From positions 3,197,001 through 3,261,000 of the forward strand of contig NC_011830.1 in the NCBI RefSeq assembly GCF_000021925.1: a stretch of 64,000 bases of DNA, in the 5' to 3' direction. Shown here one piece after another: positions 33,789-43,109 of the stretch. A program made the translations under genes and the position numbers. This DNA comes from Desulfitobacterium hafniense DCB-2. GTDB lineage: Bacteria; Bacillota; Desulfitobacteriia; Desulfitobacteriales; Desulfitobacteriaceae. Positions within the stretch are counted from its first letter, which is position 1, and every line of letters starts with the position of its first letter. The notes under the pieces were generated by a model. That model saw only the letters and a list, made by a program, of their open reading frames with translations. It did no database searches and had not been told where the DNA came from.

Positions 33789-35054
33789 TCAATGTTTCTT
33801 CTGACGAACCTTGCGGGAAACTCTTTGTACCGCCCGTTCCAAATCCATGGTCTCATACCCGATGTCCCGGGCAATCTCTATGGATTGCCAATAACATTGC
33901 AAGGCATCCAGATATTGCTTGCGGCGCTCATAATATTCGGCTAACCGCTGCACTGCATTCAAGGAATGGGCATGATAACCGGCAATCATCCGTTTGGACT
34001 CTTTCCGATAGTATTCACTTTCTTCCTCTTCTCCCAAGGCGTCAAGAAGAAAGGCCAAATATTCATAACACTCACCTAAGCGGAGATCGTCTCCCAGAAG
34101 CTCAAAAATGGCGGCAGATTCCAAAAAGTACTTTTTAGCCTGGCCGTACTCTTCCTTTCTGACCATAAGCCTCCCTATGCTTTGTAAACGCAGGGCCAGG
34201 CTGAGCTCATGATCGGGGCAGCATTTTATAGATAGCTCAAGGTAGTACTGAGCCTCATCCAGGTCTCCTAAGCCTTGCAGAACTTTTGCCATAAAATAGA
34301 CCGACTCACTGACGTCTTCCCATAAATTATTTCTCATCTGCAGCACAACCGCCCTTTGCAGTGCTGTTAATGCTTCTTCAAGTCTCTGCAGTTCAAACAT
34401 CATAAAAGCGTAGTATTGCAGGCTGTTGATCAGCGATACTTCTTCTTTGCTCCCGGCGAAGACTTTACAGGAATGTTGTATACATAGTATGGCCTGGTCT
34501 TTATCCTCCAATCGATAATGAACTTCACCAATGAGGATACTTAACTCCCCTTCTCCTTTGGGATAATTAAACTTGTGACACAAATTCATGGCTTTCCTGT
34601 AAGTATCCTGAGCTTCCTGCCAACGTTCCAGGGCCGAATAAGCCTGACCCAAATCACTGTACAGCATAGCCAAACGAAGGGGCGGCGACTCAGGAGGATA
34701 TACTTCAATAGCCCGGCGATAGAAGTGCAGGGCGTTTTCAAAATTGTTTTTTTCCACGGCCACACTGGCTAAACCAGCTAAAGCTTCGGACATTCCTTTA
34801 TAGTTATTGACCTTTTCACAGATTTGCAGAGCTTCCCGGAATCCTTTCTCCGCGATTTCTGTCTTGCCTTGCTTCACTTGAACCGTCGCCAGTAAACGTA
34901 AGGAAAAAGCCTTAACTAAGGGTACATCGAGATGGTGGGCGATCCGCACTGCTCTCTTAAAATAATCTTCCGCTTTCACATAATCTGTTTGGCCCAAATA
35001 GGCCGTGCCTTTTTCCATTAGGGTTCGCCAAAATTCCAAGCTGTTATCGTTCAT
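33789..35054 (-). CDS. Tetratricopeptide-repeat protein
   Basis: 421 residues made of about ten TPR-like units of 38-42 residues (for example YVKAEDYFKRAVRIAHHL, QAILCIQHSCKVF, QAKKYFLESAAIFELLGD), the longer unit being typical of the Rap/regulator-type TPR proteins. There is no HTH or enzymatic domain at either end. Likely a protein or peptide-binding scaffold. Start at the second ATG (35054), six bases after GGAGGGG. Confidence 0.8.
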   Translation of the reverse strand: MNDNSLEFWRTLMEKGTAYLGQTDYVKAEDYFKRAVRIAHHLDVPLVKAFSLRLLATVQVKQGKTEIAEKGFREALQICEKVNNYKGMSEALAGLASVAVEKNNFENALHFYRRAIEVYPPESPPLRLAMLYSDLGQAYSALERWQEAQDTYRKAMNLCHKFNYPKGEGELSILIGEVHYRLEDKDQAILCIQHSCKVFAGSKEEVSLINSLQYYAFMMFELQRLEEALTALQRAVVLQMRNNLWEDVSESVYFMAKVLQGLGDLDEAQYYLELSIKCCPDHELSLALRLQSIGRLMVRKEEYGQAKKYFLESAAIFELLGDDLRLGECYEYLAFLLDALGEEEESEYYRKESKRMIAGYHAHSLNAVQRLAEYYERRKQYLDALQCYWQSIEIARDIGYETMDLERAVQRVSRKVRQKKH

Positions 35055-35192
35055 CAGCATCCCCTCCGTATCATAGTCATCATATGCAGAGAGGTGCTTT
35101 TTGGCGCGAAAACAAGCCTATAGGCGAATTGTTTAACAATCTAGACAGTAAGGTCGAAATATGTTAATCTAAATTACGTAGGAGGTGTTGTT

Positions 35193-35444
35193 ATGAACGC
35201 TTATCGTCCTGCTCCGTCTTCCAATTGGGTTATTGTCCTGAAAATTATTCTTTTGATCCTTGCCCTTTATTTTTCGGCGATACTCCTGAGTCATGTTTTT
35301 GGTTGGTTTTTCTCCATCGCTTTTGTAGTCATTCGTATTGCCGTTTATTTTGTCACCAGTATCCTGGTCCTTCATCTTTTTCTTAAGCTCCTGTTTGGCT
35401 ATGATCTCCTGAGATTTATCCTGGGGACACGATTCAGCCGTTAA
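35193..35444 (+). CDS. Small membrane protein
   Basis: 83 residues with two long membrane helices (LKIILLILALYFSAILLSHV and SIAFVVIRIAVYFVTSILVL), short polar ends and a basic C terminus. Family not recognised. TAGGAGGTG lies six bases before the ATG, and a strong terminator follows 25 bp after the stop, so it is a single-gene unit. Confidence 0.7.
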   Translation: MNAYRPAPSSNWVIVLKIILLILALYFSAILLSHVFGWFFSIAFVVIRIAVYFVTSILVLHLFLKLLFGYDLLRFILGTRFSR

Positions 35445-35468
35445 GAAATGTTCATACATTAAACTATT

Positions 35469-35494
35469 AAAAGCACCGGCTGGTGCTTTTTCTT
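35469..35494 (+). terminator. Terminator after the 35193 gene
   Basis: AAAAGCACC-GGCT-GGTGCTTTT followed by TCTTT. Confidence 0.9.
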
Positions 35495-35585
35495 TATCAC
35501 TGAATAATCTCGATGAATTAGTACAGCCTCTCTTTACATGTTCCGTTCGGACCTTGAATATCTTTTGAAGAGGGAGGGATAATTC

Positions 35586-36377
35586 ATGAAATTTATTGTC
35601 TTTAAACGACCGGCTTTGCGCAATGCTATGCTCTGGGCTATCCTCTTATTCGTAGTCCTTGCTTATCGTGAAAATGTTATAGCAGTCTTTTCCAGCAAGC
35701 TCAAGCCCATTTACTCAGCAGAAGTTACCACCAGTGAAATTGGCCTGACTTTTGATATCAGCTGGGGAGAAAAAACCCCGGAACCGATTCTGGATATTTT
35801 GCAGGAAAAGGGCGTCAAAGCTACCTTCTTTTTATCCAGCCCCTGGGCTGCCAAACATGAAGATCTGGTAAAACGCATGGTGGCGGACGGTCACGAAATT
35901 GCTTCCCATGGCAATCGGCATATTGATTTAAACACGTTAAGCCCGGGAGAGATTGAGCGTGAAATTATGAGTGCCCACGAAGTTCTTCAACAGATTACCG
36001 GTCAGAAAATCTCCTTGCTGAGACCACCTAACGGGGCTTATGATAATAAACTGATCAGTGTCTCACAACGGCTCGGCTATCAAGTCATTCAATGGAGTGT
36101 GGATTCCCTGGATTGGAAACGTCCCGGACCGGAAGCGGTTATCCATAATGTGCTGAATGGTCTTCCTAACGGGCATGGTGCAGGGCCGGGGGATATCATC
36201 CTTTTCCATGCCTCAGACTCCGCTCCGGACACGATTAAAGCCCTGCCGGTGGTGATCGATCAGCTGAGAGCCAAAAACTATCAACTGGTCCCTGTCAGCC
36301 AATTGCTGAAAAGCGCCACCAAAACCTGGCCGCCGGAAAGCAATCTCCCGCCACTGGAGCAAACAGGGTCCTCTTAA
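35586..36377 (+). CDS. Polysaccharide deacetylase of the PdaB/YlxY type
   Basis: 263 residues: an N-terminal membrane anchor (residues 12-32), then a NodB-homology domain with FDISWGEKTP (the first catalytic Asp region, here in the PdaB form rather than TFDDG), ATFFLSSPW, the zinc histidines in SHGNRH, and LRPPNGAYD. Such enzymes remove acetyl groups from peptidoglycan glycans; PdaB is needed for spore stability. It should act outside the membrane. GAGGGAGGG precedes the ATG. Confidence 0.88.
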   Translation: MKFIVFKRPALRNAMLWAILLFVVLAYRENVIAVFSSKLKPIYSAEVTTSEIGLTFDISWGEKTPEPILDILQEKGVKATFFLSSPWAAKHEDLVKRMVADGHEIASHGNRHIDLNTLSPGEIEREIMSAHEVLQQITGQKISLLRPPNGAYDNKLISVSQRLGYQVIQWSVDSLDWKRPGPEAVIHNVLNGLPNGHGAGPGDIILFHASDSAPDTIKALPVVIDQLRAKNYQLVPVSQLLKSATKTWPPESNLPPLEQTGSS

Positions 36378-36402
36378 ACCACTCTGAATGGCCTCTGATG
36401 GG

Positions 36403-37425
36403 TTAGCGCTTGCCCGTTATGGCTTGCAACGCCCCTTCAGCTTCAATACGCTCCTTGGCCTGTGCCATGGCCTGAGCGGCATCCTTTTTTATGAAACCCG
36501 GTAATCCCATTTGAATTGCTCCATCTAAGTACTCTGCCGCCTGAGCAAATTCACCCCGTTCATAGGCTTTAACCCCCGTTAAATACTGGATGCAAGCTTC
36601 CCCGTTTTCTTTGGCCTCCAACGCTTTCAGGGTATTCTCATAACCCTCTCGATCCCCGATCACAAGGGCCAGCAGGGCTTTTTTCACTAATACCTGCTCT
36701 CCATATGAGGTGGCCTGGACTGGCGAACTCTGGCTGCTTAATTCCTTGGCTTTCCCCCATTGACCTGTGAAAAGAGCTAAGTCATACTCTGTCTCCGAAA
36801 CCAAAGGATGTGTTGAGGATATCTCTGCCGCCATTTGCCATGATTTCTGAGCCTGTTCCAGTTTTCCCAAGGCCAGATAACTTCTGGACAAGGCAATGTT
36901 TTTCAATACCCGGTCCTCTGAGTTTAGGTCTCCCTCACTGATGCTTAATAACGTATTGACCGCCTTCTCATGTTCTTCGCCCTTCCCCCAGAGCATTCCC
37001 TGGGCCAGCTTCTGAAGAGCAGGATTGTCAAGGACGGCAATGACCTTCTCAGCCTCGTCGGGCCTATCTTTTAATAAATAAAGCTGAAACAGCCAGAAGC
37101 GATGACCATCATCTTCATGGTGCACTAATTCCGGCTCTATTGCCTCATACTCACCCTGATTAAGCTTTAGCCATAGTTCCCCTTCGGCAATGAAGGGGAG
37201 CTTTTTTAACCAAGCTGCATTTTTCTCTATCCAGGCCAGCTCCTGAGTAAGAGCGGCAAAATCATAGCGGTCTACCGCACCGCGGTAGGCGCCGACATGT
37301 TGGAAATAGGGCAAACCGGCCAAAAGGAGGAGCAAGATCAGTATTCCAGATAGCAGGATTTGCAGAACCCGCTGCTTTCTTTTGTTGCGATGGGGTATTT
37401 TCTTCCTCTTTAATGTCCTTTCCAT
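36403..37425 (-). CDS. Membrane-anchored TPR-like protein
   Basis: 340 residues. A very basic N terminus (KRKKIPHRNKRKQRV) precedes one membrane helix (about 22-42), and then helical repeats with TPR-type spacing (for example YLALGKLEQAQKSWQMAAEI, GEFAQAAEYLDGAIQMG). Orientation and partner are unknown. Its start overlaps the end of the yitT-like gene by 16 bases, so the two are likely co-expressed. Confidence 0.75.
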   Translation of the reverse strand: MERTLKRKKIPHRNKRKQRVLQILLSGILILLLLLAGLPYFQHVGAYRGAVDRYDFAALTQELAWIEKNAAWLKKLPFIAEGELWLKLNQGEYEAIEPELVHHEDDGHRFWLFQLYLLKDRPDEAEKVIAVLDNPALQKLAQGMLWGKGEEHEKAVNTLLSISEGDLNSEDRVLKNIALSRSYLALGKLEQAQKSWQMAAEISSTHPLVSETEYDLALFTGQWGKAKELSSQSSPVQATSYGEQVLVKKALLALVIGDREGYENTLKALEAKENGEACIQYLTGVKAYERGEFAQAAEYLDGAIQMGLPGFIKKDAAQAMAQAKERIEAEGALQAITGKR

Positions 37426-38297
37426 GTAGAAAAGCCCTCCCCTACCACTTCCGGAACATCGGAAATCGACAAAAATGCCTTAGGATCGCGAGTGCGGATA
37501 ATTTCTTTGATCTGAGACATTTCCGTCCGGCTGATGACACAATAGACCACTTCTTTATCTTCTTTGGAGTAAGCCCCTTTGGCCTGAAAAAGCGTAACGC
37601 CCCGATCCAGCTTCTCCATAATATCCTGAGCGATGCCATGGGGGTCTCCAGTGACAACCAGAACGCTTTTAGAGGGGTTCAGACCCTCCTGGACCATGTC
37701 GATAACTTTGGTGGCTATAAACATATAAATCATCGCATACATGGCCCGCTCCGGGCCCAGAAAGACAGCGGCCGCTATAAAGATCAAAGCGTCAATGCCC
37801 ATCAGAACCTGCCCGACACTAAAAGAGGTGGTGCGGCTGAAAAACACAGCCAAAATATCTGTGCCGCCTAAAGAGCCGCGGCTGCGGAAAATAATGCCCA
37901 TGCCAATGCCACTGACAACACCGGCAAAGATACATGCCAACAGAGGATCAGCGGTAGGATTAGGAATTGCCATAGTTACTTCTAAAGCTAAAGAAAAGGC
38001 TGCAACGCCGATGATGCTATACACCAAAAAAACTCGTCCAACCATTTTCCACCCGACGAGAAACAAGGGGATATTTAAGAGAATCACGACTTTACTGACA
38101 GGTAAATTGAACAAATAATAAACAATAATCGCGATCCCCGTGACTCCTCCGTCCGCTATCTTATTGGGGATGATCATGGAGTTGATACTGGCAGCTACGA
38201 TCACCGCTCCTATGATGATGGCCACAATTCTTTTCAAGTGAACCCACGTCACCCGAAGATAATCTTCTCTCCAGCTCAAAAAAATCCCACCCCTCAT
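37410..38297 (-). CDS. YitT family (DUF161/DUF2179) membrane protein
   Basis: 295 residues: five or six membrane helices in the first ~200 residues with the family turn LGGTDI and GIGMGIIFRSRGS, then a cytoplasmic DUF2179 domain (VLVVTGDPHGIAQDIMEKL, VYCVISRTEMSQIKEII). The function is unknown in most species. Start could be the ATG at 38297 or a TTG six codons later, since both have a purine-rich site upstream. Confidence 0.88.
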   Translation of the reverse strand: MRGGIFLSWREDYLRVTWVHLKRIVAIIIGAVIVAASINSMIIPNKIADGGVTGIAIIVYYLFNLPVSKVVILLNIPLFLVGWKMVGRVFLVYSIIGVAAFSLALEVTMAIPNPTADPLLACIFAGVVSGIGMGIIFRSRGSLGGTDILAVFFSRTTSFSVGQVLMGIDALIFIAAAVFLGPERAMYAMIYMFIATKVIDMVQEGLNPSKSVLVVTGDPHGIAQDIMEKLDRGVTLFQAKGAYSKEDKEVVYCVISRTEMSQIKEIIRTRDPKAFLSISDVPEVVGEGFSTWKGH

Positions 38298-38423
38298 GAA
38301 ACTTTTCTTCCTTGACTGTTAAAGCAATATATCTTATGTATTCAAAACATTGATGGCAATCGTTGAGATTATCATCTTATAGTGAGACGAATCCCCTTTG
38401 ATTATACTCCTGGGTTATGCAAT

Positions 38424-38451
38424 GAAAAAACGCCGCAATCCCTTGCGACGT
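38424..38451 (-). terminator. Terminator of the tRNA-Arg gene
   Basis: On the minus strand ACGTCGCAA-GGGA-TTGCGGCGT is followed by TTTTTTC, just beyond the tRNA 3' end. Confidence 0.85.
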
Positions 38452-38463
38452 CATTGTAACATA

Positions 38464-38539
38464 TGGTGCGCCCGGCAGGATTTGAACCTGCGACCTCCGG
38501 CCTCGGAAACCGTCACTCTATCCCCTGAGCTACGAGCGC
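38464..38539 (-). tRNA. tRNA-Arg (anticodon CCG)
   Basis: The minus strand gives GCGCTCG/CGGGCGC acceptor arms (one wobble), a GCTC D-arm, an anticodon loop TTCCGAG with CCG at positions 34-36, a GCAGG-TTCAAAT-CCTGC T-arm and an encoded CCA. The anticodon stem has one A.G mismatch at its far end. It reads CGG codons. Confidence 0.93.
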
Positions 38540-38617
38540 TCGAAAACAACCGCTATATCACTTTACTAAAAGTACTTGGCTTTGTCAAGACATAACTTGA
38601 AAGTCTAAAAAAACAAA

Positions 38618-39295
38618 TTACTTTAACACTATGGCCTTTTGGGTGACTGCATAGATTTCCTCGTGTATTTCCTCAATAGACTTCAGCCTGCCTTCAGATA
38701 CACAATCTATGGTCAGCCAGTTTTCCCGCACCCGGACTTTTTGGGCATTGTCATAAGACTCCTTAAGATAACCCTTATTTTTCTCATGAATGTCCTGACT
38801 GGTAACCGAGGATTTGTCGGCACGGCCGGCAATAAACTGGATACTCAGGTCAGGGGGCATATTAAGATAAATAACCAGGTCCGGTTCAGGCAGACCCATT
38901 AAGCGATATTCGAAATCTTTCAGCCAATCAAGATAGCTTGCCCAGCCGGCGGGGTCTTTGATTTTAACAGCTTGGTGGATCATATTAGAGGTGGTATATC
39001 GATCAGAGAGAATGATCCCCCCCCGGCTGTAAAAATCCCCCCAGAGGGTTTTGTAAGAAGCATAGCGATCCACAGCATAGAACGTAGATGCTGTATAAGG
39101 ATTTACCCCATTAGGGTCCGTGCCGAACTCTCCTCCCAAATACATGGTGACCAGAGATGAGGAGGGACTGGAATAATTGGGGAACTCCACTTTTTTTACT
39201 TGCAGCCCTTCATCTGCGAGGCGCCGCCATAGCTTCCGGGTCTGGGTCGCCTTGCCGCTCCCATCTCCACCTTCAATAATAATGAGTTTACCCAT
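38618..39295 (-). CDS. tmk: Thymidylate kinase
   Basis: 225 residues with the kinase P-loop IEGGDGSGKATQT (residues 7-19), the DRY motif in SDRYTTSN and the LID-like GRADKS. It phosphorylates dTMP to dTDP. The LPEPDLVIYLNMPPDLS segment is the Walker-B side. It is a somewhat longer, divergent form, and a second tmk may exist elsewhere in the chromosome. ATG start; follows the opp operon on the same strand after a hairpin. Confidence 0.85.
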   Translation of the reverse strand: MGKLIIIEGGDGSGKATQTRKLWRRLADEGLQVKKVEFPNYSSPSSSLVTMYLGGEFGTDPNGVNPYTASTFYAVDRYASYKTLWGDFYSRGGIILSDRYTTSNMIHQAVKIKDPAGWASYLDWLKDFEYRLMGLPEPDLVIYLNMPPDLSIQFIAGRADKSSVTSQDIHEKNKGYLKESYDNAQKVRVRENWLTIDCVSEGRLKSIEEIHEEIYAVTQKAIVLK

Positions 39296-39337
39296 ACTCT
39301 TACTCCATCCTCCCAGTCATTTGGCACCTTAGCCGAA

Positions 39338-39360
39338 GGGCCGCCGGAAATCGGCGGCCC
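39338..39360. other. GC-rich hairpin between oppA and tmk
   Basis: A perfect 9-bp stem, GGGCCGCCG-GAAAT-CGGCGGCCC, without a T-run. It could protect the opp mRNA 3' end or partly terminate before tmk. Confidence 0.6.
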
Positions 39361-39394
39361 CTGCATTTTGGAATATGATTAAAATCAGAGTTCT

Positions 39395-41032
39395 TTACTC
39401 CACGATGTCAGCGTACTGGAAGTACCAGTAGCCATAGGGAGAGTGCCAGGAACCTGTAATTTTAGGGCTTTGCAGATAGAACTCGTTGTAATAAGCCACC
39501 GGCACGACAGCAGCATCAGCCATCATATGATCTTCCGCCTGATGCAAGTAACCGGAACGTTTCTCGGGATCAACTTCTGCAGCAGCTTTATCCATCAGCG
39601 CATCATATTCAGCGCTCTTATATTTAGCATTGTTGTTGCCATTGGTGCTGTACATCAGATCCAGCATATTGGAAGCATCGTTGTAATCAAACAGCCATCC
39701 ATCACGGCTGGTTTGATAATCACCGGCACGACGCTGGGGCGTGAAGCTGGCCCACTCCACGATCTCGACATTCACTGTAAGTCCCAATTCCTTCCAGGCC
39801 TGCTGGAGATATTGTGCGACCACTTTGTGATAAGCAGAATCGTTAGTGGAATAGGTGATGGCCGGGAATCCTTTACCTTCGGGATAACCTGCCTCAGCCA
39901 GGAGTTCCTTAGCTTTGGCCAGGTTGCCTTCATGATCATCGATATTAATATAAGGTTTGCCGCCGTTGGCATTGTCCATGAAGCTGCTGCCATCCCAGTC
40001 GGCTACGCCTGTGCCGATGAAATTGGAGGCAGGGGTATAGGTTCCTTGCATCAGGGTATCAGCCACATATTTGCGGTCGATGGCCAAGCTTAAAGCCATA
40101 CGAACGCGGGGGTCAGAAAACTGGGGCAAGGTATTGTTTAAATCAAGATAATAGGTGCCGAGAAGGGGCTCAATATAGAAGTCATCCTTACCTTGAAGAG
40201 AAGGAATCTCCGCAGTGGGCACATCCTTGATCATCATGGCTTCGCCAGTCTTGTAAGCGGCGTAAGAAGCATTAGAATCCTCGATCAGGAGCAGTTTGAT
40301 GGAATCCAGCTTGATGGAGTCCGGATCGCGGTAATTAGGATTTTTGGTGAAGAGGATATAGGAACTGGGTACCCATTCAGAGATTTGGAAGGGGCCGTTG
40401 CCGATATAGGCTTCGGGCTTGGTTGCCCAGGCATCGCCGTTGGCTTCAATGGTAGCCTGTTGTACAGGGCTCAAAGTTGCGAAAGCGGCCAGCTTATCGA
40501 AGTAGGCACAGGGGTTGGCCAGCTCAACTACGAAAGTGGTGTCATCAGGTGCGGAAACAGCCAGGGCATCGGGATTGCCGCCGGCAGCTTCGTCAAATCC
40601 TTTGACCATGCCCAGTACGGTTTCACCGTAGGGAGCAGCAGTAGCAGGATCGGCTACCCGTTTCCAGCTGTAGACAAAGTCCTTGGCAGTCAGAGGTGAT
40701 CCATCAGACCACTTCAGTCCTTCACGGAGATAGAAGGTCCAGGTCAGACCATCTTCACTGGTCTCCCACTTCTCAGCGGCGCCAGGAATGATCTTGTTGT
40801 CTTTGTCCACATTGAGCAGACAATCAAAGGCAAACAAAAGCATGTTGCCACCATCCACGGCACTGTTCAGTGCGGGATCGAGGGTCTCGGGGTTAGGGCC
40901 AATCTGGGCCACAAGCTGTTTTGGCTTTTTGTCGCCGTCAGCTTGGGCAGGGGCGGACGGGTTACCGCAAGCGGTAAGCGTCAGAGCCAGAATCATGGTG
41001 ACGACCAGTATTAGGGTACTTTTTCTTTTCAT
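39395..41032 (-). CDS. oppA: Oligopeptide ABC transporter, substrate-binding lipoprotein
   Basis: 545 residues. A lipoprotein signal ending ALTLTAC, then the SBP family 5 fold (WTFYLREGLKWSDGSPLTAKDFVYSWKR is the signature block near residue 95-122). It binds peptides outside the cell for OppBCDF. It is the last gene of the operon, an order in which the receptor follows the membrane and ATPase genes. ATG preceded by AAGGAGG eleven bases away. Confidence 0.93.
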   Translation of the reverse strand: MKRKSTLILVVTMILALTLTACGNPSAPAQADGDKKPKQLVAQIGPNPETLDPALNSAVDGGNMLLFAFDCLLNVDKDNKIIPGAAEKWETSEDGLTWTFYLREGLKWSDGSPLTAKDFVYSWKRVADPATAAPYGETVLGMVKGFDEAAGGNPDALAVSAPDDTTFVVELANPCAYFDKLAAFATLSPVQQATIEANGDAWATKPEAYIGNGPFQISEWVPSSYILFTKNPNYRDPDSIKLDSIKLLLIEDSNASYAAYKTGEAMMIKDVPTAEIPSLQGKDDFYIEPLLGTYYLDLNNTLPQFSDPRVRMALSLAIDRKYVADTLMQGTYTPASNFIGTGVADWDGSSFMDNANGGKPYINIDDHEGNLAKAKELLAEAGYPEGKGFPAITYSTNDSAYHKVVAQYLQQAWKELGLTVNVEIVEWASFTPQRRAGDYQTSRDGWLFDYNDASNMLDLMYSTNGNNNAKYKSAEYDALMDKAAAEVDPEKRSGYLHQAEDHMMADAAVVPVAYYNEFYLQSPKITGSWHSPYGYWYFQYADIVE

Positions 41033-41113
41033 GACATTCTTTTCCTCCTTTTTTCTTTTGGATATTTATCATTCACCGTGACATGGGCACGGTAAATAAT
41101 TTAAAGGACGGAA

Positions 41114-42094
41114 TCATTGCACCCGGTCCAGATGATGGCAGGCGGCAAAGTGACCGGCCGAGACCTCGCGCCATTCCGGTTCCTCGGCGGCACACCGCTG
41201 GTCGGCGTAAACGCACCGGGTACGGAAACGGCAGCCGGAGGGGGGATTGACGGGGCTGGGGACATCGCCCTCCAGCACGATGCGCTGAGTGCTGCGGGAA
41301 ACCTTGGGGTCGGCAATCGGAATCGCCGATATCAAACTGCGGGTATAAGGATGGACGCTGTGAAAGGTCAGTTCATAACTGTCGGCCAGCTCCACCAGCT
41401 TTCCCAGATACATAACGCCGATACGGTTAGATATATGCTTGACAACGCTCAAATTATGAGAAATAAACAGATAAGTCAATCCCATACGCTGCTGAAGTTC
41501 TTCAAACATATTGACTACCTGAGCCTGAATGGATACGTCCAGCGCCGAAATAGGTTCGTCGCAGACGATAAACTCAGGATTTACAGCCAGAGCACGGGCG
41601 ATGCCCACCCTTTGGCGTTGTCCGCCGGAAAATTCATGGGGATAGCGGTTGGCATGTTCTGTATTCAGGCCCACCAGGCTTAAAAGCTCCACAATACGGT
41701 CCCGGCGTTCCTGAGCATTGGCTGCCAAACGATGAATATCGATGGCCTCCCCCACAATGTCCCCTACAGTCATGCGCGGGTTAAGACTGGCATAGGGATC
41801 CTGAAAGACAATCTGCATTTTCCGCCGGTAAGGCAGCATATTCACATGAGTAATATCTTTTCCTGCGTAGAAGATTTTACCCCCGGTGGGTTCATGCAGC
41901 CGCAGCAAAGTCCGCCCTGTGGTCGTCTTGCCGCAGCCTGACTCTCCGACAAGACCCAGGGTTTCACCTTTATTGATAGAGAAGGACACATCGTCCACAG
42001 CTTTGACAACTTTTTTCTCAAGCAGTTTTTCACTTTTCACCGGAAAATATTGCTTTAAGTGCTGTATTTCCAGCAATTTATTATTATCAATCAT
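41114..42094 (-). CDS. oppF: Oligopeptide ABC transporter, ATP-binding protein OppF
   Basis: About 326 residues with Walker A GESGCGKTT, signature SGGQRQR, Walker B FIVCDEP and the C-terminal oligopeptide-specific extension with a Cys-rich CRFRTRC...C segment that may bind an Fe-S cluster, as suggested for this family. The ATG at 42094 follows GGAGG by seven bases and overlaps the end of oppD; the longer frame to 42148 is not needed. Confidence 0.93.
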   Translation of the reverse strand: MIDNNKLLEIQHLKQYFPVKSEKLLEKKVVKAVDDVSFSINKGETLGLVGESGCGKTTTGRTLLRLHEPTGGKIFYAGKDITHVNMLPYRRKMQIVFQDPYASLNPRMTVGDIVGEAIDIHRLAANAQERRDRIVELLSLVGLNTEHANRYPHEFSGGQRQRVGIARALAVNPEFIVCDEPISALDVSIQAQVVNMFEELQQRMGLTYLFISHNLSVVKHISNRIGVMYLGKLVELADSYELTFHSVHPYTRSLISAIPIADPKVSRSTQRIVLEGDVPSPVNPPSGCRFRTRCVYADQRCAAEEPEWREVSAGHFAACHHLDRVQ

Positions 42095-43094
42095 GTTGAA
42101 CCTCCGACTGTCCCTCGAATTTTGCTTTGTCCAGAAGCCAACACGCACTGTAATGTTCTTCGCTAAGCTTGGTATAGGCCGGCATAGTGCTCAGGCAAAT
42201 TTTCATACATGAACGACAGCGGGGAGCAAACGGGCAACCCGCCGGCGGATTGAGCATGTCCACCGGTAAACCTTCAATCGGCACCAATTGCTTGTGTTCC
42301 CGATCATTGATATTGGGCACGCTCTGCAGCAAGCCTTTGGTATATTCATGAGATGGCTGATAGAAAATTTCATCCGCGGTGCCGGATTCAATCACCTTAC
42401 CGGCATACATAACGGCAATACGGTCACACATACCGGCCACAACACCCAGGTCGTGGGTAATCAGAATAATGGACATCCCCATTTTTTCCTTCAGATTGAT
42501 CATAAGTTCGATGATCTGGGCTTGAATCGTCACATCCAAAGCGGTCGTCGGTTCATCAGCGATCAACAGCTTGGGCTCACAGGCCAAAGCGATGGCAATC
42601 ATCACCCGCTGACGCATGCCGCCGGATAATTCATGAGGATATTGCTTTAAGCGTTTTTCCGGTTCGTTAATGCCTACTAACTGCAAAAGTTCCCGGGCAC
42701 GCTCGTTGGCCTCTTTCTTGGTCTTCTTGGTATGGAGAAGAATGACCTCCCGGATCTGGTTGCCGATGGTATAGACCGGATTGAGACTGGTCATCGGATC
42801 CTGGAAAATGATCGATACCTCATTTCCCCTGATCTCACGGAGTTCCCGTTCCGTCATTTTATTAATATGATGTCCGTTGAAATAAAGATCACCGCCGATC
42901 AGGCGGCCAGGATGAGCCGTCAGGCCCATGAGACTGTATGAGGTAACCGATTTTCCGGAACCGCTCTCCCCTACAACCCCCAATACTTCGCCTTCACGAA
43001 CATGCAGGGACACATCATTGAGTGCTTTTACCTCACCTGCAGGGGTAAAGAAGGAGAGCCTCTCGTTGCGTATATCAACTAAATACTCATTCAT
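42087..43094 (-). CDS. oppD: Oligopeptide ABC transporter, ATP-binding protein OppD
   Basis: 335 residues with Walker A GESGSGKS, signature LSGGMRQR, Walker B LLIADEP and a C-terminal GCPFAPRCRSCMKIC cysteine cluster. It pairs with OppF to drive peptide uptake. Fifteen bases after oppC; its end overlaps the oppF start, so translation is coupled. Confidence 0.94.
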   Translation of the reverse strand: MNEYLVDIRNERLSFFTPAGEVKALNDVSLHVREGEVLGVVGESGSGKSVTSYSLMGLTAHPGRLIGGDLYFNGHHINKMTERELREIRGNEVSIIFQDPMTSLNPVYTIGNQIREVILLHTKKTKKEANERARELLQLVGINEPEKRLKQYPHELSGGMRQRVMIAIALACEPKLLIADEPTTALDVTIQAQIIELMINLKEKMGMSIILITHDLGVVAGMCDRIAVMYAGKVIESGTADEIFYQPSHEYTKGLLQSVPNINDREHKQLVPIEGLPVDMLNPPAGCPFAPRCRSCMKICLSTMPAYTKLSEEHYSACWLLDKAKFEGQSEVQHD

Positions 43095-43109
43095 TATGTT
43101 TCTCCTTCC